A stretch of DNA of 64,000 bases from Chryseosolibacter sp964493505 (GCA_964493505.1 CAZBNP010000007.1:140673-204672); one strand, 5' to 3'; positions 25,505 to 33,451 are shown, counted from the first letter of the stretch. Numbers and translations are program-made. The notes: generated by a model from the sequence alone, not told the origin.

Positions 25505-26299
25505 TTGCTGCGACGCGTCCGCGTCGCGCCAGTTGATCTTTTCTTTGTTCAGGAACGCCGCTATCCCACGCCGGCAATCATCACTCCCGCGCGCTTTGGC
25601 GTTCATCTCCGACGCGAATGCAAGCGCCTCATCGAGCGTCAGCGATTGAACTTTGGCGATCATCTGTTTTGTAACCCCCATCGCATAAGCCGAATTCGAG
25701 GAAATCAGCTGCAGCGCAAACTCCCTCACCTCTTCCCCGAGTTTCTCACCCGCGACGACATACTGGATAAGTCCCATGTCGCGCGCTTCTTCCGCTGTGA
25801 TGACAGACGCGCCCAATAGCATCTGCCGCGCACGTCCTTCGCCAACCTTCCTGAGAAGAAACACCATAACAATAGCGGGGACGAACCCTATTCTGACCTC
25901 CGTATATCCGAAGGTCGCCTCCGGCGACGCAAAGACAAAGTCAGCCACTGCGGCAAGACCGCACCCCCCCGCCAGCGCAGGCGCGTGCACCTGCGCGATC
26001 ACCACCTTCTTCAACTGATAGATCTGAAGAAACAACTCTTTGAGATGATCGGAGTCAGCTACATTTTGCTCGAATGAATACCGCTGAAGGTCGCGCAGAT
26101 ACTGAAGATCAGCTCCAGCACAAAAAGCATCGCCGTTAGCTTTGAGAACAACAACAAGAGCCTCCGGGTCATCTTCAGCCATCCTGAACGCATCCTTCAG
26201 CTCGGCCACGACGTCATAGCTCAGTGCATTGCTCTTGTCTGGTCTGTCGAGCGTAATGTACGCAATGTGGTCGCGAATCGCATATTGAATATACTTCAT
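25502..26299 (-). CDS. Enoyl-CoA hydratase/isomerase family protein (methylglutaconyl-CoA hydratase-like)
   Basis: A crotonase-fold protein of 265 residues that acts on acyl-CoA thioesters. The oxyanion-hole segments are LDRPDKSNALSYDV, GDAFCAGADLQYL and HAPALAGGCGLAAVADFV. The second crotonase glutamate is kept in FGYTEVRIGFVPA, but the position of the first (GGGCELA in rat mitochondrial hydratase) is Gly (GGCGLA). This pattern is shared with LiuC-type methylglutaconyl-CoA hydratases of leucine degradation, the most likely function. It overlaps comEC by 4 bp, so the two are co-translated. Confidence 0.85.
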   Translation of the reverse strand: MKYIQYAIRDHIAYITLDRPDKSNALSYDVVAELKDAFRMAEDDPEALVVVLKANGDAFCAGADLQYLRDLQRYSFEQNVADSDHLKELFLQIYQLKKVVIAQVHAPALAGGCGLAAVADFVFASPEATFGYTEVRIGFVPAIVMVFLLRKVGEGRARQMLLGASVITAEEARDMGLIQYVVAGEKLGEEVREFALQLISSNSAYAMGVTKQMIAKVQSLTLDEALAFASEMNAKARGSDDCRRGIAAFLNKEKINWRDADASQQ

Positions 26300-28377
26300 G
26301 TGTCCCGGTTTTCGATTTCCCTGACGTACGCACCCTGGTGCAACACCGAATGCACGTCCAAGTTATACAACTTAGCCGCCTCAAGGAAACGAGTGGCAAA
26401 CAAAAAAGAGTTGCTGCTATCGAGCACAACCGCGGTGCAGTTCACCCGGTCGAGCACCTCACCGGGATCGTCTACCGCATTGTTGCTGATCACCAGCCAG
26501 TCTACGATGAGAACGCCCGGTATCTCGTAATCGTCGTCCGTGAGTTGGAGCACTCGCCCGCCGTTCCATATCGCAATCTTTCCGCCGCGAAATTCGCGAA
26601 CCGGAACATCAGGGACCTCCCGCGTCACCCCCGAGATAATCCGATACGGCGCAATATAGTAACGCATGGTTCTTACGTCACCTTTCAAACCCTCATCCGC
26701 GACCAAGCAACTAACCCCACGGTCAATCAGTTCGATCGCGCTGTGTCCGGGAACACAATACACTGCGATCTTCCGCACGCTGACGTGACGGTGAAAATGC
26801 ACCCACTGCAAAACGGAAAACAACACCACCGTAGCAAAGCACCAGACCACATACAGAAAACTCCTGGTGTCAGACAATGCCACACAAAAACTGATGAGCA
26901 ACACAAGCAAGAACGACTGCGGAAGGGTTATGTGTATGTTCTCAATCGCCGCGAAAGGAAGCGAATCCATCGTAAACACAATTCCATTAACAAAACGGAT
27001 CACCCACGTGAGGCAAAGCCCGATCAGCCCGGCCACTATCGAAAAAGAGCCCACGCCGATAACCACCAGTCCGGTGATAAGAACCACAAACGACAGCGGC
27101 ACCACCAGCAGATTTGACACGAGAAAGTAATTTGGAAACTGATGAAAGTACAACAAGCTGACCGGCAGCGTCGCCACCTGCGCCGCGATAGACACCGCCC
27201 CCGCTTTCCAGACCTCGACAGTGACCAGATGACGCGGCTCCCACAGTTGCAGAAGCCGGGGATAAATGCTGACAATACCCATCACCGCCATATAAGACAA
27301 CTGAAACCCGACCGAGAAAACCAGGAAAGGATCGTAAACAAGCAGGCAGAGCGCCGACACTGCCAGCGTATTGTGAACATTGGTACTGCGCGCCCAGGGC
27401 TTTGCAATGGCCAGGAAAGAAAACATCATGACCGCGCGAAGTACCGAAGGACTCAACCCCGTAATCAGCGCGTACAGCCATAGGCTACACAACGAAATAA
27501 CGGCTACTACCCAGCGGCCTTTTCCCGAACGATTCAGCGGCGAGAGTATGCGCAAAAGAATCAGGTAGATCACACTGATATGAAGACCCGACACCGCCAG
27601 GATATGCATCGTGCCTGTTCCTGAATACGCCTCCAGCAGATCCTGGTCAAGCCCATCTGTAACACCAAGCACCAACGCTGAGGCTACTGCCTGCTCGCGA
27701 TCGCCGCGGACATAGCGGCGTAACGCCTGCTCCGCCCAACGCCGCCCTTTGTATGCGAAATCCCTGACGACGTTGTCAGGCGCGTGTCCGATCAGACTGA
27801 CGTCGCGCCCACGGACATAACATTGGTGATAGATATTGCGAAACGAGAGGTAGCGCCTGTAGTCGAACTGGCCGGGATTCATTGCAGGGTCGGGCAGTTG
27901 AGGTTGCCTCCTGATAAGCAGTATATCACCGTACACGAACGGTTCCGGGAAGTCGTCTTTGGAAAGATAGAGAACAATTCCGCCCCGACGCGATTCCCAC
28001 GACGAAGTGCACACGCCATCAACACGCGCTTCTATTTTCCACGATCGTTCCCGCTCCTCCGCGAAGCGCGTAACAACAGCCCGAAAGCGCGTCACCCGTT
28101 CGCTGCAGTGAAGAAGATGGTCATCATCTCCGGATTCAGTCTGTAATCGAATGTGCGCATAGCCGAGAAGAAAGATCAGCAACAACCCGATCATCCCGGG
28201 GTTCAGTCGCCGGCGATCATAAAACCGCACAAGCGCGATGTAGGCGATCACCAACGCAAGCGCTATTGCAAGGGTCAGTCTTTCAGAAATCAATCCAGGC
28301 CAGTGGTAGCCCGACACAATACCTCCGATAAAGAATATGACCGTACGGACAAACGTATACGGTATCCAGCGGACCAT
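26296..28377 (-). CDS. comEC: ComEC/Rec2-family DNA uptake channel protein
   Basis: A 693-residue inner-membrane protein with many predicted helices. The N-terminal DUF4131 region (to about 220) precedes the competence domain (about 220-510) with the signature GTMHILAVSGLHISVIYLI and GLSPSVLRAVMMFSFL. The C-terminal part lacks the HxHxDH metallo-beta-lactamase motif found in B. subtilis ComEC, as is common in Bacteroidota homologues. It would translocate single-stranded DNA across the inner membrane. Its last codons overlap the hydratase gene (26296-26299). No other competence genes lie nearby. Confidence 0.9.
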   Translation of the reverse strand: MVRWIPYTFVRTVIFFIGGIVSGYHWPGLISERLTLAIALALVIAYIALVRFYDRRRLNPGMIGLLLIFLLGYAHIRLQTESGDDDHLLHCSERVTRFRAVVTRFAEERERSWKIEARVDGVCTSSWESRRGGIVLYLSKDDFPEPFVYGDILLIRRQPQLPDPAMNPGQFDYRRYLSFRNIYHQCYVRGRDVSLIGHAPDNVVRDFAYKGRRWAEQALRRYVRGDREQAVASALVLGVTDGLDQDLLEAYSGTGTMHILAVSGLHISVIYLILLRILSPLNRSGKGRWVVAVISLCSLWLYALITGLSPSVLRAVMMFSFLAIAKPWARSTNVHNTLAVSALCLLVYDPFLVFSVGFQLSYMAVMGIVSIYPRLLQLWEPRHLVTVEVWKAGAVSIAAQVATLPVSLLYFHQFPNYFLVSNLLVVPLSFVVLITGLVVIGVGSFSIVAGLIGLCLTWVIRFVNGIVFTMDSLPFAAIENIHITLPQSFLLVLLISFCVALSDTRSFLYVVWCFATVVLFSVLQWVHFHRHVSVRKIAVYCVPGHSAIELIDRGVSCLVADEGLKGDVRTMRYYIAPYRIISGVTREVPDVPVREFRGGKIAIWNGGRVLQLTDDDYEIPGVLIVDWLVISNNAVDDPGEVLDRVNCTAVVLDSSNSFLFATRFLEAAKLYNLDVHSVLHQGAYVREIENRDT

Positions 28378-28432
28378 GCGTGGAAGATAGGAAGATCAGC
28401 GGGTATGAAAGCAGGGTGATGGTGATGGTTTT

Positions 28433-28453
28433 CCGGGTGCCAGGTGCCGGTTT
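28433..28453 (+). repeat. Dispersed GGTGC-rich intergenic repeat, copy 2
   Basis: Second copy of the 21-bp element at 17121-17141 (four mismatches), here between comEC and phoH, with another partial copy (cccgggtgct) directly after it. Confidence 0.35.
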
Positions 28454-28464
28454 CCCGGGTGCTA

Positions 28465-29424
28465 CTAGCCTGCTCCTTCTTTACCATAAGCATCAATGAT
28501 CTCTCTCACGAGGCGATGTCGCACCACATCCTTGTCGGTGAGCTCGACGAATCCGATGCCTTTCACCTTGCGTAGGATACGCACAGCTTCCTTCAGACCC
28601 GATCGCTGATTGGAAGGCAGATCGACCTGCGTGGGGTCTCCCGTGATGATCATCTTTGATTCAGGTCCCATACGCGTCAGGAACATCTTCATCTGCATGG
28701 GAGTGGTATTCTGCGCTTCATCCAGGAGGATGAAGGCATTGTTTAAGGTCCGGCCCCGCATGTATGCCAGTGGCGCGATCTCAATGATGGCGCGCTCCAT
28801 ATAATAGCCAAGCTTCTCATACGGGATCATATCGTTCAGCGCATCGTAGATAGGCCGGAGATAAGGATCGATCTTTTCCTTCAGGTCGCCCGGCAGAAAG
28901 CCCAGGTTCTCACCCGCCTCTACAGCAGGCCGCGAGATGATAATCTTCTTCACCGATTTACTCTTAAGCGCCTGCACCGCCATTGCGACAGAGATATAGG
29001 TCTTGCCTGTTCCCGCCGGCCCCAGCGCAAAGACCAGGTCGTTTTCGCGGGTTTCTTCCACCAGTCGTTGTTGATTGGCCGTCTTCGCCTTGATAGCCGA
29101 CCCGCGTGTTCCATATATGATCACGCCATCCGGCGTCATACCGTTTCCTGAATCAGGCTGTATAATCTCCTCCTCGCGGGCGATGTAACTCTTTACATTC
29201 TCCTCGGTGATGCGGCCATATTTGTGGTAGTGCTGAATCAATGATGCAAGGATATCGTCAATCTGGACAATTTCGGCGGTACTTCCCCGAAGCACAATCT
29301 GGTTGCCACGGGAAACGATGCGGGTCTTTGGAAACGCCGCAGCTAATGAGTCGATGTTCTTGTTCTCAACCCCAAGGAAGTCGATCAAAGAAATATTTTC
29401 GAGATTTACTGTTTTTTCGATCAA
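28465..29424 (-). CDS. PhoH-family ATPase
   Basis: A P-loop NTPase of about 319 residues related to PhoH/PhoL, proposed to act in RNA metabolism. Motifs: an N-terminal KH-like region (IVSRGNQIVLRGSTAEIVQI), Walker A GPAGTGKTY, ISRPAVEAGENLGFLPGDL, Walker B FILLDEAQNTT and MIITGDPTQVDLP. Homologues commonly begin around EKTVNLENISL; the TTG at 29424 just before IEKTVNL is therefore the preferred start, though an ATG at 29499 gives a 25-residue extension without family character. Two overlapping -7 boxes lie at 29589-29607. Confidence 0.93.
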   Translation of the reverse strand: MIEKTVNLENISLIDFLGVENKNIDSLAAAFPKTRIVSRGNQIVLRGSTAEIVQIDDILASLIQHYHKYGRITEENVKSYIAREEEIIQPDSGNGMTPDGVIIYGTRGSAIKAKTANQQRLVEETRENDLVFALGPAGTGKTYISVAMAVQALKSKSVKKIIISRPAVEAGENLGFLPGDLKEKIDPYLRPIYDALNDMIPYEKLGYYMERAIIEIAPLAYMRGRTLNNAFILLDEAQNTTPMQMKMFLTRMGPESKMIITGDPTQVDLPSNQRSGLKEAVRILRKVKGIGFVELTDKDVVRHRLVREIIDAYGKEGAG

Positions 29425-29588
29425 ATGATGTTTGTTGTTACAGGTATTAATGTTTCGGAGAACCCATCGCGTCAGAAGTAAGTTCCGCGACGGTGACATT
29501 CCGCAGCTTCAGAATGCCGAACAGTACTTTATTTCCCGATACCGGCATCATCGTCCCGGTATATTCCCCGCGATGGCTTATTTTTACA

Positions 29589-29607
29589 CAAAAATATAAC
29601 AAAATTA
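29589..29607 (-). promoter_or_regulatory. Overlapping -7 boxes upstream of phoH
   Basis: Minus-strand TATTTTTG (29589-29596) and TAATTTTG (29600-29607) both match TAnnTTTG. A TTTA 19 nt upstream of the first is an approximate -33 box. Confidence 0.45.
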
Positions 29608-29640
29608 CCCACCTCTAAACGTCTAAACCCGCTTTTCTGA

Positions 29641-30411
29641 ATGGCCCTGATAACACTTTTAACCGATGCTGGAGAAAGTGATCATTACGTAGCCGCCGTA
29701 AAAGCGCGTATCCTGTCGGCCAATCCCGAGGCCCGGATCATTGACATCTCACACCAGATCCGCCACTTCGACATAGGTCATGGCGCCTTTGTACTACGTG
29801 CATCCTTTCGCGAGTTCCCACCCGGAACGGTCCACCTCGTCGGAGTCGACTCCACCGGGGACCGCGACAATGAATTTGTCGTCGTCAAACTCGAAGAACA
29901 TTTCTTCGTCGGCGTCGACAACGGCATTTTCAGCCTTGTCAGCGACCAGGCACCCCAGGGTATATGGACCCTCGGCAATCAGAAAAATAATCCAACAACC
30001 TTCCCTGAGAAAGAAGTATTTGCGTCCGTCGCTGGCCGTCTCGCAGCGGGAGCCGACCCCGCGACACTCGGAGCACCCACAATGGAACTCAAGCGACTCA
30101 TCGACAGGCAGGTCAAGGCAACGCGCAAACAAATCACCGGCAACGTTATCCGCGTCGACCACTTCGGAAACCTCATCACCAACATTCCGAAGCAGGCGTT
30201 CGATATCCTGAGCAAAGACAAAAGCTATACCATCCAGTTTGGCGGAGAAAAGTTCAGGCGGATACACGCAAACTATAACCACGCCGAGCAAGGCGAATGC
30301 TTCCTCGTCTTCAACGATCTCAGCTTTCTCGAAATTGGTATCTACAAAGGCAACGCATCGGAGCTGCTCGGACTGGGGTACGACAGTGTCGTGAATATCC
30401 TGTTTGAGTAA
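29641..30411 (+). CDS. SAM hydroxide adenosyltransferase family protein (DUF62)
   Basis: A 256-residue protein of the fluorinase/chlorinase-like DUF62 family, whose common members hydrolyse S-adenosylmethionine to adenosine and methionine. It shows the N-terminal LLTDAGESDHYVAAVKARIL, DISHQIRHFDIGHGAFVL, TVHLVGVDSTGD, VGVDNGIFSL and the C-terminal DHFGNLITNIP. The length is that of hydrolase rather than halogenase members, which carry an extra loop. It is divergent from phoH and stands alone. Confidence 0.92.
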   Translation: MALITLLTDAGESDHYVAAVKARILSANPEARIIDISHQIRHFDIGHGAFVLRASFREFPPGTVHLVGVDSTGDRDNEFVVVKLEEHFFVGVDNGIFSLVSDQAPQGIWTLGNQKNNPTTFPEKEVFASVAGRLAAGADPATLGAPTMELKRLIDRQVKATRKQITGNVIRVDHFGNLITNIPKQAFDILSKDKSYTIQFGGEKFRRIHANYNHAEQGECFLVFNDLSFLEIGIYKGNASELLGLGYDSVVNILFE

Positions 30412-30429
30412 GCCCCCGGAACCGGCCGT

Positions 30430-31323
30430 CTACTGCCGATGTCTCTTAAAGAACTCCCAGGCTTCCACGTGTACGTCTATATCACCCGGATAATCATGTT
30501 TGCCACCGACAACTTTCAGCAGGACAACCTCCGGCTTCTTCCGCTTGGGCGGGAACGTATATTTTTCGACTATCTTCCCATCGGCAGGATTAATGTCCGG
30601 CAACACTGACTTGGAAGGTGTACCCTGATAGCCGGCAAGATCAGCGAAGTACCGGAACGTCTCATCTGTTGACCGTACCTTCCCCGGCGTGAAATTCCCC
30701 GCCAGCACATCGCCGCCGTTGTAAGGATTCACCGTATCTTCCGTACCGTTGACAATCATCACCGACACCGGCACGTTCGACGGCGCGCAGTCCATATTTT
30801 CTTCGGCGGGCAGGTTCGCGATAATGGCCGTTACCGCGCGAAAGGTTTTCGGCGCCATCAGCGTAAGCTTGAGCGCCATATGTCCACCGCCCGATGTTCC
30901 CACCGCAAATGTATTCTTGTCACTGGCACCAAAGCGGTCGCTGAAGTAGCGGATCATTGAATTGAAGAAGGCGATCTCATCGATATTCTCCAGGTTAGCC
31001 GGCACCATAGCGCCCTTCCGGCATTCGTTCCAGAATCCTTTATAGGCGTTGGGAAACACGAGGATCACATTCTCAGTTTTTGCTCTTTCGATGAGTCCGG
31101 GTGTGCGCACCGCCATCCGCTCACCGGTACCGCCAGAGCCGTGGAGCACGAACACCACACTTGCGTCTGCGCTCGATGAAGACGGCGGGTTGAAGGAGAA
31201 AGTCCGGACAATGCCATCGACGACGACAGAATCTTTTTGGAGCGAGTGTTGAGCAGCCAACGAGATACAAGTCAGCGAGAAAAGCAGAGAAAGTGGCAGA
31301 AAGCGGTTCATAGTTGAGTTCAT
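30430..31323 (-). CDS. Secreted alpha/beta hydrolase, PHB-depolymerase/LpqC-like esterase
   Basis: 297 residues with a signal peptide (cleavage about LAA before QHSLQ). It has the oxyanion region VVFVLHGSGGTGERMA, the substrate-pocket segment FPNAYKGFWNECR, the nucleophile motif AVGTSGGGHMAL (Ser in GxSxG) and a likely catalytic His in GGKHDYPG. This is the arrangement of the LpqC/PHB-depolymerase/feruloyl-esterase group. The natural ester is unknown. A second ATG four codons downstream (31311) is also a possible start. Confidence 0.88.
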   Translation of the reverse strand: MNSTMNRFLPLSLLFSLTCISLAAQHSLQKDSVVVDGIVRTFSFNPPSSSSADASVVFVLHGSGGTGERMAVRTPGLIERAKTENVILVFPNAYKGFWNECRKGAMVPANLENIDEIAFFNSMIRYFSDRFGASDKNTFAVGTSGGGHMALKLTLMAPKTFRAVTAIIANLPAEENMDCAPSNVPVSVMIVNGTEDTVNPYNGGDVLAGNFTPGKVRSTDETFRYFADLAGYQGTPSKSVLPDINPADGKIVEKYTFPPKRKKPEVVLLKVVGGKHDYPGDIDVHVEAWEFFKRHRQ

Positions 31324-31470
31324 TTATTCAAACTGGCCAAAAAGATAGTGAAAACCGTGCTAAGGAGGGGACGGCACGTCTCTGTTTGTATGAGCGGTAG
31401 GTATGGTGTCGTTTCAAGGCATTTTTGAAGTTTGTGAAGGATACACAGTGGTAAAAAATCAAACTTTTAG

Positions 31471-31478
31471 CATATTTG
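31471..31478 (+). promoter_or_regulatory. Possible -7 box for the tRNA-Leu region
   Basis: CATATTTG differs from TAnnTTTG at one base and lies just before the truncated tRNA copy. No comparable box is visible between that copy and the intact tRNA gene, so this may drive both. Confidence 0.35.
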
Positions 31479-31482
31479 CAGT

Positions 31483-31553
31483 CAGCGTAGCTCGGAAGTA
31501 ACTTGTAAGTAGCCAAAGTGGCGGCCCCGATGGCTATCGGGGTGGTAGACGCG
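31483..31553 (+). pseudogene. Truncated 5' copy of the tRNA-Leu gene and its upstream flank, interrupted by a palindrome
   Basis: 31483-31524 is identical to 31585-31626 (upstream flank plus the acceptor strand and start of the D-arm), and 31543-31553 repeats 31630-31640. Between them the aat of the intact gene is replaced by an 18-nt palindrome (31525-31542). The copy lacks anticodon, variable and T arms, so it cannot give a tRNA. The offset between copies is 102 bp. Confidence 0.85.
31525..31542. repeat. 18-bp palindrome inserted in the tRNA fragment
   Basis: ccccgatggctatcgggg forms arms ccccgat/atcgggg (with one further weak pair) around a few bases. GC-rich palindromes of this kind are dispersed in Bacteroidota genomes; here it sits exactly where the D-loop of the tRNA copy is broken. 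Confidence 0.7.
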
Positions 31554-31613
31554 ATCTGGTAAGTAGCCAGGAAACGGTTACAGCCAGCGTAGCTCGGAAG
31601 TAACTTGTAAGTA

Positions 31614-31695
31614 GCCAAAGTGGCGGAATTGGTAGACGCGCACGACTCAAAATCGTGTACCTTCGGGTGTGTGGGTTCGATTCCCACCTTTGGTA
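31614..31695 (+). tRNA. tRNA-Leu (anticodon CAA)
   Basis: A complete class II tRNA: acceptor gccaaag pairing with ctttggt, a D-arm within tggcggaattggtagac, anticodon stem cacga/tcgtg with loop ctcaaaa (anticodon CAA, reading UUG), an extra arm acc-ttcg-ggt, and T-arm gtggg/cccac with ttcgatt. The discriminator base is A and the CCA is not encoded. The first acceptor pair is G-U. Confidence 0.97.
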
Positions 31696-31702
31696 CTTTG
31701 TG

Positions 31703-31819
31703 GTCGACAGTCCACGGTAGTAGGAACACACAACCTATTGTTGCTACGTTCCAAAGCTTCAGCAGACAGATCACAATTCCTTCGATTTGTGCCCTTCGTG
31801 TTCCATCGTGCTCTTTGTG
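31703..31819 (+). repeat. Direct repeat flanking higBA, copy 1 (~117 bp)
   Basis: Begins 7 bp after the tRNA gene. Nearly identical to 32656-32770 (a 2-bp indel and a few substitutions). Shared landmarks: gtcgacagtccacggtag, cctattgttgctacgttcc, gcccttcgtgttccatcgtg. Confidence 0.85.
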
Positions 31820-31886
31820 ATATTGCATTCCAACGCGCGGCGCGCGTAAATGCAGGATCACGAAGGAATGCTCGTTTCGTGCCTCT

Positions 31887-32285
31887 TTAAGCAGCAACTA
31901 CCAACTTTGCTTCCTGAATCAGGACATCAGCAGGGAGCTGTAGCTTCTCGGTTAAATTCCGGATCATCCGTAATGATAGTGGAATTCTTCTGTTTAACAC
32001 TTTTGAAACGGTGCCCTTATCTCCAATAGCGGCAACCAGATCTTTCGCCTCCAGGCCCAAATCTCCCATGCGTGTTTTGATCGCCTCGATCGGGTCAGGC
32101 AAGCCAATGGGATAGTGCTCATCCTCATATTTTTCCACCAGGTAAAGCAGCAGTTTCATTTCCTTACCGGTATCTGTTTTTGGCCCCGGGTTAGCATCCA
32201 TCAAATCATCGATGCGCTTCAAGGCAGCCTCATATTGCTTTTTATTCTCCAGTATTGACCAATGTTTCATAACGTAATGCTTCAA
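31887..32285 (-). CDS. higA: HigA-family antitoxin (HTH, type II toxin-antitoxin)
   Basis: 132 residues. The N-terminal half is helical (HWSILENKKQYEAALKRIDDL); the C-terminal half is an XRE-type helix-turn-helix (LGLEAKDLVAAIGDKGTVSK, VLNRRIPLSLRMIRNLTEKL). This C-terminal-HTH layout is that of HigA antitoxins paired with the HigB partner encoded just upstream. The ATG overlaps the stop of higB by 4 bp (32282-32285). It would neutralise the toxin and repress the pair through the inverted repeat at 32593-32617. Confidence 0.9.
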   Translation of the reverse strand: MKHYVMKHWSILENKKQYEAALKRIDDLMDANPGPKTDTGKEMKLLLYLVEKYEDEHYPIGLPDPIEAIKTRMGDLGLEAKDLVAAIGDKGTVSKVLNRRIPLSLRMIRNLTEKLQLPADVLIQEAKLVVAA

Positions 32286-32575
32286 ACTTCCAATACATCA
32301 ATATCATCATATTCAGCATGAGTTCCGATCCATTTCACTTGTATGGCTTTATATCGGAAACTGAACCGTACCACAAGACGGTATTTATTCCCTCTAATAT
32401 TAAATATCATTCTGTCATCACCCACGACATCAGCTGTTGGATAGGCGTTTTGCACTTCATTAAAATTCCTCCATGCAGCTTTTTTGCTGACTCTGTACCA
32501 GGTTCCCAGCGGCTCCTTGGCATCAGCATGATCTTCGTAAAATTCTACCAGGGTCTTCCGGCTGATAACATTCAC
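32282..32575 (-). CDS. higB: HigB-family mRNA interferase toxin
   Basis: 97 residues: MNVISRKTLVEFYEDHADAK, WYRVSKKAAWRNFNEVQ, YPTADVVGDDRMIFNIRGNK, YRLVVRFSF and WIGTHAEYDDID. These are the conserved elements of HigB_toxin (RelE superfamily), a ribosome-dependent mRNA endonuclease. The start is a GTG at 32573-32575; the frame is open upstream but runs through the promoter and operator. The toxin-first order is characteristic of hig loci. Confidence 0.92.
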   Translation of the reverse strand: MNVISRKTLVEFYEDHADAKEPLGTWYRVSKKAAWRNFNEVQNAYPTADVVGDDRMIFNIRGNKYRLVVRFSFRYKAIQVKWIGTHAEYDDIDVLEV

Positions 32576-32579
32576 AACG

Positions 32580-32617
32580 TGAAAGTAACCAAAAAAGTTG
32601 GCAAAAAACCAACTTTT
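32580..32617 (-). promoter_or_regulatory. higBA promoter and operator
   Basis: Minus-strand TACTTTCA (32580-32587) is a near-consensus -7 box ending 4 nt before the GTG. An inverted repeat with 9-bp arms (aaaagttgg) and a 7-bp spacer (32593-32617) covers the region between and upstream of the promoter boxes, the expected place for HigA autorepression. Confidence 0.6.
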
Positions 32618-32655
32618 CACTAAAACTATTAAGGGCTTTAACTTATTGGTCCACA

Positions 32656-32770
32656 GTCGACAGTCCACGGTAGTAGGAATACACAACCTATTGTTGCTAC
32701 GTTCCAAAGCTTCAGCAGACAGATCAATTCCTTCGGTTTGTGCCCTTCGTGTTCCATCGTGCTCTTTGTG
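32656..32770 (+). repeat. Direct repeat flanking higBA, copy 2 (~115 bp)
   Basis: Second copy of 31703-31819, ending exactly at the stop codon of the arsC-like gene. Together the copies bracket the higBA module. Confidence 0.85.
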
Positions 32771-33451
32771 CTACTGTATTTCAAGGTGCCCCGCCACCAA
32801 CGAAAACGCGTAAAGTATCTCCCTCCCGATCCGATCAACGCATTCTCTGTATTTCGTTTTCTCCTGTAGTGTATTGTCGAATGCCTTTGGGTCATCGTAC
32901 ATAACCGCAAATCGGGCTGCAGCACCTGGTATCACTGGGCAATTCTCGTCAGCATGCGAACAGGTCATGACTGCAGCAAAGTCAGCTACCGGACTATAAG
33001 GATCATCATACCTCTTCGAAAACGCTATTAAGGGATTTGCATTCTGCGCAAAATGTACTTCGTACCTGGAGTTCCCCTCGCCGCTGTTTGCTAAGTCGAT
33101 ACGGAACCCAACTCCCCGCATCGCTTCTACAGCACGGATGTCAAATTCTGTCGCCTCAGTGCCACCCGAGAAACACTCAATGCCAGGTATGCCAAAATAG
33201 TATGCGGAGGCTTGAGCCCAAAGTTGGGATATCTGACTTCTCCGGCTGTTATGGGTACAAACAAAATTGAGTCTTGCTCCTTTACCTTGCCTTATACCGT
33301 TGTCAATGAACTTCGAGAGATCCCTGAGCAACTCCTTTCGATGCGGAGGTATGACTTCAAATCCTGTTAAAAGTCGACTGACCGTGGTTTGCAAATCTGG
33401 TAACAGGAGACCGGTAGCTTGTGTGTTGCGCATATTCTGTGGATATCTCAA
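32771..33451 (-). CDS. Low-molecular-weight phosphatase/arsenate reductase-like protein
   Basis: Up to 226 residues. After a ~60-residue N-terminal helical extension comes the P-loop NFVCTHNSRRSQISQLWAQA with the catalytic Cys and Arg (CxxNSxRS), then CFSGGTEATEFDIRAVEAM, and ADFAAVMTCSHADENCPVIPG with additional cysteines. This form accompanies arsenic-resistance genes in Bacteroidota and probably reduces arsenate. The frame can begin with a TTG overlapping the stop of the arsM remnant (TTGA, 33447-33451) or at the ATG at 33431-33433. The overlap shows both were once one operon. Confidence 0.82.
   Translation of the reverse strand: MRYPQNMRNTQATGLLLPDLQTTVSRLLTGFEVIPPHRKELLRDLSKFIDNGIRQGKGARLNFVCTHNSRRSQISQLWAQASAYYFGIPGIECFSGGTEATEFDIRAVEAMRGVGFRIDLANSGEGNSRYEVHFAQNANPLIAFSKRYDDPYSPVADFAAVMTCSHADENCPVIPGAAARFAVMYDDPKAFDNTLQEKTKYRECVDRIGREILYAFSLVAGHLEIQ

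Noticed and set aside
26296..27000. Metallo-beta-lactamase domain at the ComEC C-terminus
   Set aside because: The HxHxDH metal motif is absent in the C-terminal region.
26338..27117. 259-codon plus-strand open frame rich in His, Arg and Gln
   Set aside because: Antisense to comEC; the odd composition is the usual sign of a shadow frame.
31328..31897. 189-codon minus-strand open frame over the tRNA
   Set aside because: It crosses the tRNA gene, its duplicate and the direct repeat, so it is not a gene.
31614..32770. Integrative element inserted at tRNA-Leu
   Set aside because: No integrase gene or exact repeat of the tRNA 3' end was found; the direct repeats start outside the tRNA gene.
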